NCBI GenBank assembly: GCA_017612655.1
Contig: JAGAFM010000156.1
Location: 1 to 7,628 of the forward strand
Direction of reading: 5' to 3'
DNA from: Clostridia bacterium
GTDB lineage: Bacteria; Bacillota; Clostridia; Oscillospirales; CAG-272
DNA: 7,628 bases
Shown here one piece after another: positions 1-5,474 of the stretch (the first letter of the stretch is position 1; every line of letters begins with the position of its first letter). The notes beneath the pieces are model-generated. The model saw only the letters and a program-made list of their open reading frames with translations. It was not told where the DNA came from and searched no databases. A program made the translations under genes and the position numbers.

Positions 1-31
1 GCGTCCCGAAAACCGCCAGAATCTTCGGCAT
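1..31 (-). CDS. N-terminus of a probable UDP-N-acetylglucosamine 2-epimerase (partial)
   Basis: Only the first ten codons lie in the window; they read MPKILAVFGT on the minus strand and the gene continues past the left edge. An AAAGGAGG ribosome binding site (plus-strand 40-47) sits 8 bases before the ATG, and a promoter with a 17-bp spacer lies further upstream, so this is a real gene start. The VFGT sequence right after the first beta strand matches the start of non-hydrolysing UDP-GlcNAc 2-epimerases (WecB/MnaA), which typically continue with RPEAIK and make UDP-ManNAc for surface polysaccharides. Ten residues are little to judge by: an NADPH-dependent FMN reductase or another Rossmann-like protein can begin similarly. 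The existence of the gene is fairly sure and the product is tentative. It is transcribed divergently from the two-component operon. Confidence 0.6.
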   Translation of the reverse strand, partial: MPKILAVFGT

Positions 32-101
32 GGCAGCGTCCTCCTTTCTTCTCCCCAGGTGCGGGGATCGGTCCCCGAAAATCTTCCTAAATAATATAGG
101 A

Positions 102-130
102 ATTATAATACGGAAGCTTCGGTTTGTCAG
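102..130 (-). promoter_or_regulatory. Sigma-A-type promoter for the leftward gene
   Basis: Read on the minus strand, CTGACA (-35, positions 130-125) and a perfect TATAAT (-10, positions 107-102) are separated by exactly 17 bases. This is a near-consensus housekeeping promoter. It would start a leader of roughly 65 bases before the ATG at 31. That leader contains a small hairpin (62-77, 6-bp GC stem, 4-base loop) and then the ribosome binding site. Confidence 0.7.
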
Positions 131-163
131 GTGCAGGAAACAGCGCGGAACCTCCCTTGCTCG

Positions 164-202
164 TTCACATAACATTTACTTTATGTTCACACAACAGACA
201 CA
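164..202 (+). promoter_or_regulatory. Tandem 11-bp-spaced TTCACA boxes, putative PhoB/PhoP-type operator
   Basis: Hexamers TTCACA (164-169), TTTACT (175-180), TTCACA (186-191) and a degenerate GACACA (197-202) occur at an exact 11-bp period. Units one and three match at 10 of 11 bases (TTCACATAACA and TTCACACAACA). OmpR/PhoB-family regulators bind such direct repeats as head-to-tail dimers on one face of the helix; the B. subtilis PhoP box is built of TT(A/C/T)ACA hexamers spaced 4-6 bases. The array ends 9 bases before the -10 box, and no good -35 exists at that place, which fits an activator site substituting for the -35. Binding by the regulator encoded next door is inference. Confidence 0.55.
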
Positions 203-211
203 TTATTGCCG

Positions 212-217
212 TACAAT
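212..217 (+). promoter_or_regulatory. -10 box of the two-component operon promoter
   Basis: TACAAT differs from the TATAAT consensus at one base and precedes the first gene by about 57 bases. The hexamer at the 17-bp position upstream (ACACAA, 189-194) is a poor -35; a TTCACA at 186-191 would need a 20-bp spacer. The promoter is therefore probably activator-dependent. An AT-rich inverted repeat GTTAA-N4-TTAAC (248-261) lies between this box and the ribosome binding site; its role is unknown. Confidence 0.5.
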
Positions 218-261
218 ATTTATGAATTCAGACAAAAATTTCACAATGTTAATATTTTAAC

Positions 262-267
262 AGGAGG
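262..267 (+). promoter_or_regulatory. Ribosome binding site that fixes the response-regulator start
   Basis: AGGAGG, 7 bases before the ATG at 275. The same reading frame is open back to an ATG at 206, but that codon lies before the predicted -10 box and would add 23 residues unlike any receiver domain. Starting at 275 gives MEAKILVIDDD, a normal receiver start. Confidence 0.85.
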
Positions 268-274
268 GCTGAAT

Positions 275-961
275 ATGGAAGCAAAAATCCTGGTCATTGA
301 CGACGATGTCAATATCTGCGAGATGATGCGGGTCTATCTGGAGAACGAAGGATACTCCGTCAAGTGCGCCAACGACGGCGCACAGGGCGTGGCGGACTTC
401 AAGCTCTACGAACCGGATCTGGTGCTGCTTGACATCATGATGCCCCGCAAGGACGGCTGGCAGGTCTGCCGGGAGATCCGGGAGATTTCCAACAAGCCGA
501 TCATCATGATCACCGCGAAAGGGGAAGTGTTCGACAAAGTGCTCGGCTTCGAGCTCGGTGCGGATGACTTCATGGTCAAACCCCTGGAAATGAAGGAACT
601 CTCCGTCCGGGTCAAAGCGATGCTGCGCCGCTGCTCCGCGAGAGAGCCGGAAAACGATGAAACGGTCCGGTTCGACAATCTGGAAATCTCGAAGCAGAAA
701 TACGAGCTGAAGATCCGCGGAAAGAGCGTTGATGTTCCCCCGAAGGAGCTGGATCTTCTGTATTTCCTCGCATCCAACTCCAACCGGGTGTTCACCCGCG
801 ACCAGCTGCTGGACAAGGTCTGGGGATTCGACTATCTGGGCGATTCCCGGACGGTGGATGTCCACGTCAAACGGCTGCGGGAGAAACTGGAAGGCGTCTC
901 GGACAAATGGGTCCTCAAGACGGTCTGGGGTGTCGGTTACAAATTCGAAACGCTCGAATAA
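275..961 (+). CDS. OmpR/PhoB-family DNA-binding response regulator
   Basis: This is a 228-residue cytoplasmic transcription regulator of a two-component system. The N-terminal receiver domain (about 4-118) has the acidic pocket D9-D10, the phospho-acceptor D53 in LVLLDIMMP, the switch threonine T80, an aromatic F99 in GADDF and the conserved K102-P103. The C-terminal winged-helix domain (about 128-226) has the recognition helix in SRTVDVHVKRLREKLE (191-206) and the closing wing TVWGVGYKFE. Length and layout are those of full-length OmpR/PhoB proteins and no key residue is missing. The histidine kinase gene follows after 6 bases and is its likely partner. The 11-bp repeat array upstream of its promoter suggests autoregulation. 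The family is certain; the stimulus and regulon are not, and homology to a named system (PhoP, VicR/WalR, ResD and similar) cannot be settled by eye. Confidence 0.95.
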   Translation: MEAKILVIDDDVNICEMMRVYLENEGYSVKCANDGAQGVADFKLYEPDLVLLDIMMPRKDGWQVCREIREISNKPIIMITAKGEVFDKVLGFELGADDFMVKPLEMKELSVRVKAMLRRCSAREPENDETVRFDNLEISKQKYELKIRGKSVDVPPKELDLLYFLASNSNRVFTRDQLLDKVWGFDYLGDSRTVDVHVKRLREKLEGVSDKWVLKTVWGVGYKFETLE

Positions 962-967
962 CGGCTT

Positions 968-2440
968 ATGCTGAAAACGGTCTTCTCCAAATACTTCGTC
1001 GCCTTTACCGTTATCATCGCGGTCAGCTTTCTGATCCTGACGATCATGATCAGCTCCATGGTGACGGAGTATTCTGCAAAGGCGAAAAACGAATCGCTGC
1101 AGCTGATGGCCTGCTCCGTCCGGGAACAGATCCAGATCGATTTTGCCACCGACCCTTCCTTCTCCTTCTCGGAAGGAGTGGCGGGGGGAAAGGACCGGAT
1201 CCGCAGCGTGCTGAAGCTTCTCGCCAGAAATGCGAGCGATACCGTCATCTGGCTGCTTGACTCAGATCACTCGGTGCTTCTGACCTCAGAGGGAGGTGCC
1301 GATTCGGAGGGGAAGGTTCTTTCGCTTCCGGAGTGGTCGCTCGATATGGAAACCGATTCCGTTTCCGCCTATTCGGATCTCGGCGTGCTGCCTTCCTCCT
1401 GCCCGGTCTGCTATGCGCCGATCCGCTCGGAAAGCGGGGAGGAATGCGGGGCGGTTCTGGTTCTGTCCTTCAACACGGGACTGGTCGGTCTCGTCGAAAC
1501 GCTGATGAAGACGTTTCTTCTGTCCTGCCTTTGGGTTCTGATCGCGGCGATGCTGACGGTGTTCTTCATCAGCGAAAAAATCAGTTCTCCCCTGAAAACG
1601 ATGAGCATCGCGGCCAAGCAGTATGCGCAGGGGAAATTCGACGTCCGGGTTCCGGTCCGCGGAAACGACGAGATCGCGGAGCTTGCCAAAGCCTTCAACA
1701 ATATGGCGTCGAGCCTGGCCAACGTCGAAAACACCCGCCAGTCGTTTCTGGCCAATGTGTCCCACGATCTCCGGACGCCGATGACGACGATCTCCGGGTT
1801 TATCGACGGCATTCTGGACGGTGCGATACCCGAAGAGAAGCAGTCTTACTACCTGGGCATCATCGCATCCGAAGTCCGGCGGCTGTCCCGGCTGGTCAGC
1901 TCGCTTCTGGATATCTCGAAAATCCAGGCCGGGGAGCGCAAATTCACCAAGACCGCGTTTGACATCTGCGAAATGGCGCGCCAGATTCTCATTTCGTTCG
2001 AGCAGCGCATTGACGAAAAGAAACTGGACGTCTCGTTTGAGTGCTCGCGCGACAATATGATGGTCTACGCAGACCGGGACGCCATTCATCAGGTTCTCTA
2101 CAATCTCTGCGACAACGGGATCAAGTTTGCAAAGGACGGCGGAGCCTTCCGGATCCGGATCGAGGAATCGGACCGGAGAGTATCGGTCTCCGTCTATAAC
2201 GAAGGCGCAGGGATCCCGGAAGAGGAACTCCCGTTCGTCTTCGACCGGTTCTACAAGAGCGACCGCAGCCGCGGATTGGACAAATCCGGCGTCGGGCTGG
2301 GGCTGTACATCGCCAAGACGATTCTGGACGCGCACGAACAGGAAATCCGCGTGAACAGCGTTTTCGGGGAATACTGCGAGTTTGTCTTCACGCTTCAGAG
2401 CGTTCTCTCCGACCGGGGAGAAAGAAACGGAGCAAAATAA
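968..2440 (+). CDS. Membrane sensor histidine kinase with extracytoplasmic sensor domain
   Basis: This 490-residue kinase is the likely partner of the preceding regulator. Order of parts: membrane helix 1 (about 9-32), extracytoplasmic sensor (about 33-178), membrane helix 2 (about 180-201), HAMP linker (about 202-252), dimerisation/phospho-acceptor domain with H266 in SHDLRTP, and ATPase domain (about 365-478) with N box HQVLYNLCDNG (N379, N383), F box FDRFYK and G2 box GVGLGL (441-446). The G1 box reads NEGAGIP (411-417), with Asn in place of the usual Asp. The sensor has a Cache/PAS-like feel: VIWLLDSDHSVLLTS at 93-107 and YAPIRSESGEECGAVLVL near its end. It carries a CPVC pair (C145, C148) and C160. 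No clear Shine-Dalgarno site precedes the ATG, which is 6 bases after the regulator stop, so translation is probably coupled. The ligand is unknown. Confidence 0.95.
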   Translation: MLKTVFSKYFVAFTVIIAVSFLILTIMISSMVTEYSAKAKNESLQLMACSVREQIQIDFATDPSFSFSEGVAGGKDRIRSVLKLLARNASDTVIWLLDSDHSVLLTSEGGADSEGKVLSLPEWSLDMETDSVSAYSDLGVLPSSCPVCYAPIRSESGEECGAVLVLSFNTGLVGLVETLMKTFLLSCLWVLIAAMLTVFFISEKISSPLKTMSIAAKQYAQGKFDVRVPVRGNDEIAELAKAFNNMASSLANVENTRQSFLANVSHDLRTPMTTISGFIDGILDGAIPEEKQSYYLGIIASEVRRLSRLVSSLLDISKIQAGERKFTKTAFDICEMARQILISFEQRIDEKKLDVSFECSRDNMMVYADRDAIHQVLYNLCDNGIKFAKDGGAFRIRIEESDRRVSVSVYNEGAGIPEEELPFVFDRFYKSDRSRGLDKSGVGLGLYIAKTILDAHEQEIRVNSVFGEYCEFVFTLQSVLSDRGERNGAK

Positions 2441-2443
2441 ACA

Positions 2444-3490
2444 ATGGCTGTCGTAACAATAATCGGCGCGGGAATGATGGGCTCCGCCCTGGCGTTTCCC
2501 GCCAGAGAAAACGGACACACCGTGAGGCTGGTCGGAACGGCCCTGGACCGGGACATCATCCGCGCCTGCCGGGCGGACAACCGCCATCCGAAATTCGACC
2601 GGGAGTTCCCCGCGGGAATATCCTTTCATCAGGTCGAGGAGATGGAAGACGCGATCGACGGGGCGGACATGATCATCGGGGGAATCAGCTCCTTCGGGGT
2701 GGAATGGTTTTCCGAAGAGGTTCTTCCGCTGATTCCGGAAACCACGCCCGTGCTGACCGTCACCAAGGGTCTCTTCCACGACGGGAGGGGGCATCTGATC
2801 AACTACCCGGCCTACTGGAAGGCACGCCTGAGGGAAAAGGGACTGATGCGGACGCTGTGCGCCGTAGGGGGCCCCTGTACCAGTTACGAACTGGTCGCCC
2901 ATGACGATTCGGTCGTCACGTTCTGCGGCGAGGAACCGGACGCCCTCCGGTTTCTCAAGTCCGTGATGCAGACCTCGTACTATCATATCCAGTTATCCGA
3001 GGACCTTCCCGGAGTGGAGGCCTCGGTCGCACTGAAAAACGGTTACGCGCTTGCAGTCGCCCTGACGATCGGCCTCAACCAGAGGCGGTTCGGAGAGGAT
3101 TCCCCTCTCCATTACAATTCCCAGGCTGCAGTATTCGGGCAGAGTGTCCGGGAAATGTCCTACCTGATGTCCCTGCTCGGCGTCTCCTCTCTGGATTCGC
3201 TCTGTGTGGGAACCGGGGACCTCTACGTCACGGTTTACGGCGGAAGAACCCGGTTGGTCGGGATTCTCCTCGGCCGGGGTTTCACGATCTCGGAAGCGAA
3301 AGAGAAGCTTCAGGGCGTGACGCTCGAATCGCTGGTCGTGACCGAGCGGGTTTACGACGCCGTCTCGATCCTCGCGGCGGAAGGGAAGGCGGATCTGAAC
3401 CGTCTGCCTCTGCTGGTCCGGATCGGGCGTCTTCTGCGCGGGGAATGTGATGCCCGGATTCCCTGGGATCTCTTTCGGACGGACGATTAA
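2444..3490 (+). CDS. NAD(P)-dependent glycerol-3-phosphate dehydrogenase-like protein (GpsA family, divergent)
   Basis: This 348-residue soluble two-domain dehydrogenase has an N-terminal Rossmann fold with GAGMMG (8-13) near the start. Lysines at expected catalytic positions are K108 (TVTKG) and K198 (VALKNGYAL), and GTGDLYVTV (256-264) matches the GLGDL segment of the C-terminal helical domain. GpsA reduces dihydroxyacetone phosphate to glycerol 3-phosphate for phospholipid synthesis. Several signatures differ from the classical enzyme: GGPCTSYELVA (142-152) replaces the usual GPSFAEEVA type, and GGRTRLVG (266-273) replaces the SRN-containing phosphate-binding segment. These differences look like a recognised GpsA-like branch in Clostridia and some thermophiles, from memory, so the substrate may not be identical. 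The start is 3 bases after the kinase stop; GGAG at 2429-2432 is a weak, slightly distant ribosome binding site. A second, classical gpsA elsewhere in the genome would favour another role. Confidence 0.85.
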   Translation: MAVVTIIGAGMMGSALAFPARENGHTVRLVGTALDRDIIRACRADNRHPKFDREFPAGISFHQVEEMEDAIDGADMIIGGISSFGVEWFSEEVLPLIPETTPVLTVTKGLFHDGRGHLINYPAYWKARLREKGLMRTLCAVGGPCTSYELVAHDDSVVTFCGEEPDALRFLKSVMQTSYYHIQLSEDLPGVEASVALKNGYALAVALTIGLNQRRFGEDSPLHYNSQAAVFGQSVREMSYLMSLLGVSSLDSLCVGTGDLYVTVYGGRTRLVGILLGRGFTISEAKEKLQGVTLESLVVTERVYDAVSILAAEGKADLNRLPLLVRIGRLLRGECDARIPWDLFRTDD

Positions 3491-3527
3491 TAACAGTTCA
3501 CAACAGAACAGGAAAGGAAACAATAAG

Positions 3528-4166
3528 ATGAAACGGATCGGAATCGCGCTCTTTCTGGCTGTCGCCATGCTTCTCGGGTTCGCCGGCTGCGGGAACAGCT
3601 CGGCGCAGGGGCTGGACGACGTGGTCTACGTCGAAATCGATATGGTCGGCGGCGGGTACATGAAACTGGAGCTGTATACCAAGATCGCTCCGATCACCGT
3701 GGAAAACTTTGTTAATCTCTGCAACGAGCATTTCTACGACGGCCTGATCTTTCACCGCGTCATTTCCGGCCTGATCATCCAGGGCGGCGATCCGCTTGGT
3801 ACCGGCTACGGCGGATCCAAGCAGATGATCAAGGGCGAGTTCCGCGCGAACGGAGTAGAGAACAACCTTTCCCATACGCGCGGCGTGATTTCCATGGCGC
3901 GTCAGAGCGGCAATATGGACTCCGCCAGTTCCCAGTTCTTCATCCTGGTCGGAAACTATCCGTCCTGGGACGGAAACTACGCGGCCTTCGGGAAAGTGGT
4001 GGAAGGGTTTGAGACGCTGGATGCAATCGCTTCGGTCCCGACCGACGCCAACGACCGTCCGCTCAACGAGCAGCGGATCAAGACCATCCGCGTGATCACG
4101 AGAGAGGAAATGCAGACGCCGGGACCGGCGGAAACCGTCGCCGAATCCGAAGGAACCGAATCGTGA
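3528..4166 (+). CDS. Cyclophilin-type peptidyl-prolyl cis-trans isomerase, lipoprotein
   Basis: This 212-residue enzyme catalyses cis-trans isomerisation of X-Pro bonds and probably acts on the outer face of the membrane. A short positive N-terminus, a hydrophobic stretch and the lipobox GFAGC place the lipidated cysteine at C21. The cyclophilin domain (about 33-190) has the active-site block FHRVI (75-79, catalytic R77), QGGDPLGTGYGG (85-96), SMARQ (122-126), the SSQFFI strand (134-139) and the AFGKVVEG segment (153-160). The last 20 or so residues are a polar, Glu/Pro-rich tail. The frame is open further upstream, but the start at 3528 has a GGAAAGG site about 10 bases before it and immediately gives a signal peptide. 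It is separated from the dehydrogenase by 37 bases and overlaps the next gene by 4, so it is part of the operon. Confidence 0.93.
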   Translation: MKRIGIALFLAVAMLLGFAGCGNSSAQGLDDVVYVEIDMVGGGYMKLELYTKIAPITVENFVNLCNEHFYDGLIFHRVISGLIIQGGDPLGTGYGGSKQMIKGEFRANGVENNLSHTRGVISMARQSGNMDSASSQFFILVGNYPSWDGNYAAFGKVVEGFETLDAIASVPTDANDRPLNEQRIKTIRVITREEMQTPGPAETVAESEGTES

Positions 4167-4555
4167 AACGGGCGTTTCTTCTGATCGGGGCCGCTCTGGT
4201 AGGCGTTCTGTCTCTGTTTCTTTTCTCCTGCGGAAAGTCTTTTTCTCTGGTCGGAGAATGGGAAATGGAGTCCTGTGAGCTGAACGGGAAGCCTCTTTCG
4301 GAAATGGACCCCTGCATCTTCCGCTTCTGGGAGGACGGGACAGGCGAAAAGGAGATCCTCGGAGAAATCCAGCTGACCTTCTCCTACTCCTACGACGGAA
4401 ACACCTGCGTCCTCTTCGGAATCCGCTATGCGGACGGAGAAACCGATGCGGGAAGCTGCGGGGACGTGACGGTACTGGACCGCGACCGGATTTCGATCCG
4501 GGCAACGGAAAACGATACCGTGGAAGTGATTACACTGAAGCGGAAAGGAACCTGA
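4163..4555 (+). CDS. Small lipoprotein with lipocalin-like fold signature
   Basis: A 130-residue predicted lipoprotein starting at GTG. The start codon overlaps the isomerase stop (GTGA), with AAGGAA about 8 bases upstream, so the two are translationally coupled. The signal peptide (about 1-22) ends at LFSC, giving lipidated C23; Phe at -2 is unusual but tolerated. The mature part begins with LVGEWEMESCELNG (29-42), resembling the L-x-G-x-W start of bacterial lipocalin-like lipoproteins. It continues in alternating short strands with turns (DGTGEKE, SYDGNT, LDRDRISI), which fits a small beta barrel. Four further cysteines (C38, C51, C82, C99) could form disulfides. The function is unknown; its neighbours point to the cell surface. 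Confidence 0.85.
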   Translation: MKRAFLLIGAALVGVLSLFLFSCGKSFSLVGEWEMESCELNGKPLSEMDPCIFRFWEDGTGEKEILGEIQLTFSYSYDGNTCVLFGIRYADGETDAGSCGDVTVLDRDRISIRATENDTVEVITLKRKGT

Positions 4556-4571
4556 CAGGGAGGTCCCTCGG

Positions 4572-4817
4572 ATGCGTATTTTGGAACTGCTCGGACTCAC
4601 CTCCAACGAGTTCTGGGGGAGCGTCCTGATTCTGCTCGGGATCGCGGGGCTTGTTTTTGCCTACGTCCACTGGAGAGTGACGGAGTCCTGGAAAAAAGAA
4701 AAAGGGGAAAAAACCCGTTTGCTGGAGATCTGGAAACCGTCCCTGCTTTTCGGATGCGCTCTCTTCTTCCTCCTGGGCATCGGGTTCTGGCTGATCGGGC
4801 TCTGGATTCATTTCTGA
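4572..4817 (+). CDS. Small two-helix membrane protein of unknown function
   Basis: An 81-residue protein with a strong GGGAGG ribosome binding site (4558-4563) 8 bases before the ATG. Two hydrophobic helices (about 15-33 and 56-77) flank a highly charged loop, VTESWKKEKGEKTRLLE (36-52). That positive loop should be cytoplasmic, so both ends would face outwards. I do not recognise a family. Its position 16 bases after the lipoprotein gene and 15 before the four-cysteine gene makes it a genuine operon member; a role as a small partner of the sensor kinase is possible but unsupported. Confidence 0.8.
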   Translation: MRILELLGLTSNEFWGSVLILLGIAGLVFAYVHWRVTESWKKEKGEKTRLLEIWKPSLLFGCALFFLLGIGFWLIGLWIHF

Positions 4818-4832
4818 CGGAGGGGATTTAAG

Positions 4833-5183
4833 ATGTTCCGGATGACGAAAAAACTGGAAAAAGAACTGGAAGTCGCACGGATCTGCGCCAACTGCGAGTA
4901 TTCGGTCTCCCTCGCCGACTCCGACTCGCTGCTTTGCCGGAAAAAGGGAATCGTGGAAGAGACGGGCGGATGCCGGAAGTTCCGGTACGACCTGCTGAAG
5001 CGGAAGCCGCCGAAGCCGGTCAGTCTGCCGAAAGAACCGCTGCCTTCCCTTGAGTTTCCGGAAGAGCCGGAAAAGCAGGAAGAGGCAATGGAAGCGGCTG
5101 CCGATCCTTCCGGAGAAGAGACGGCGGCTGCCGGGGAACCGGCCGCGAAAGAGACGGAGCAGACCGCCCCGGCAGAGGACTAG
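4833..5183 (+). CDS. Four-cysteine putative metal-binding protein with Pro/Glu/Ala-rich tail
   Basis: A 116-residue protein with GGAGGGG at 4820-4826 as ribosome binding site. It has no signal peptide or membrane helix. An N-terminal basic/acidic helix (about 5-16) leads to ICANCEYS, then LLCRKKGIV and GGCRKFRYDLLKR. The four cysteines C18, C21, C35 and C47 have spacings that suit a zinc or iron-sulfur site. Short Bacillota proteins of the type CxxC...C..KG.V....C.KF.YD..KR recur as uncharacterised proteins, from memory. From about residue 58 the chain turns into a low-complexity Pro/Glu/Ala region with many acidic residues, probably disordered. It is the last gene before the terminator. No function can be assigned. 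Confidence 0.82.
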   Translation: MFRMTKKLEKELEVARICANCEYSVSLADSDSLLCRKKGIVEETGGCRKFRYDLLKRKPPKPVSLPKEPLPSLEFPEEPEKQEEAMEAAADPSGEETAAAGEPAAKETEQTAPAED

Positions 5184-5220
5184 TTCCGGTTTCCATCTGT
5201 CGTTCCGGCCCCATACGCGG

Positions 5221-5253
5221 AGGCCATAGAAGACGCTATGGCCTTTTCTCTTT
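5221..5253 (+). terminator. Rho-independent terminator of the two-component operon
   Basis: A perfect 9-bp stem AGGCCATAG (5221-5229) / CTATGGCCT (5236-5244) with loop AAGACG is followed by a T-rich run TTTTCTCTTT. It lies 37 bases after the stop of the four-cysteine gene, with no T-run on the other strand, so it acts rightward only. It separates the operon from the chaperonin promoter. Confidence 0.88.
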
Positions 5254-5282
5254 GGTTTCCGGGACCCCTTCTGGCGGTCGAT

Positions 5283-5294
5283 AAAAGCGCTTTT
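5283..5294. repeat. 12-bp perfect palindrome AAAAGCGCTTTT
   Basis: A self-complementary 12-mer lies between the operon terminator and the groES promoter, about 62 bases upstream of the -35. It is too short and has no loop, so it is not a terminator. It may be a protein binding site or chance. The rest of 5254-5355 holds no gene that I can see, only AT-rich sequence including TTAAC-N5-GTTAA at 5326-5340. Confidence 0.4.
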
Positions 5295-5355
5295 CAGGAT
5301 TTATGACAAAAGGTGATAGCTTCTGTTAACGATATGTTAAATCTCGAAAAACCAC

Positions 5356-5384
5356 TTGCTTTTTCGACACTTTCGGATTACAAT
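5356..5384 (+). promoter_or_regulatory. Sigma-A-type promoter of groES-groEL
   Basis: TTGCTT (-35, 5356-5361) and TACAAT (-10, 5379-5384) are separated by exactly 17 bases. Transcription would begin near 5391, just before the CIRCE element, leaving a leader of about 84 bases. Confidence 0.8.
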
Positions 5385-5395
5385 AGCGCTTGAAG

Positions 5396-5422
5396 TTGGC
5401 ACTCAGATCGCAAGAGTGCTAA
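5396..5422 (+). promoter_or_regulatory. CIRCE operator (HrcA binding site)
   Basis: TTGGCACTC (5396-5404), a 9-base spacer and GAGTGCTAA (5414-5422) match the consensus TTAGCACTC-N9-GAGTGCTAA with a single change (G for A at the third base of the left arm). HrcA binds here and represses class I heat-shock genes, its activity depending on GroEL. The site begins about 5 bases after the predicted transcription start, where a bound repressor would block initiation or clearance. It can also fold as a hairpin in the mRNA leader. Confidence 0.95.
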
Positions 5423-5474
5423 ACGAAAAACAGATCGAAAAAACATTCATCATAGAATCGAGGAGGATTTTATC

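Noticed and set aside
62..77. GC-rich hairpin CGGGGA-TCGG-TCCCCG as a terminator
   Set aside because: Neither strand has a T-run directly after the stem. It lies in the leader of the leftward gene and may be a structural element or chance.
104..109. TATAAT on the plus strand as the operon promoter
   Set aside because: The hexamer at the 17-bp upstream position (ATCTTC) is not a -35, and the same bases serve the better minus-strand promoter because ATTATAAT contains TATAAT on both strands.
206..274. Upstream in-frame ATG that would extend the response regulator by 23 residues
   Set aside because: The codon precedes the predicted -10 box, has no ribosome binding site, and the extra residues do not belong to a receiver domain. 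AGGAGG at 262-267 fixes the start at 275.
1286..2986. A 566-codon open frame on the minus strand across the kinase and dehydrogenase genes
   Set aside because: It is opposite two clearly recognisable proteins, crosses the boundary between them, resembles no family, and has no ribosome binding site that I can see. Long antisense frames are expected in GC-rich coding DNA.
3498..4505. A 335-codon minus-strand open frame across the isomerase and lipoprotein genes
   Set aside because: Its translation is a low-complexity Arg/Pro/Ser mixture in places, and it lies opposite two genes with clear signal peptides and coupling. It is an antisense shadow.
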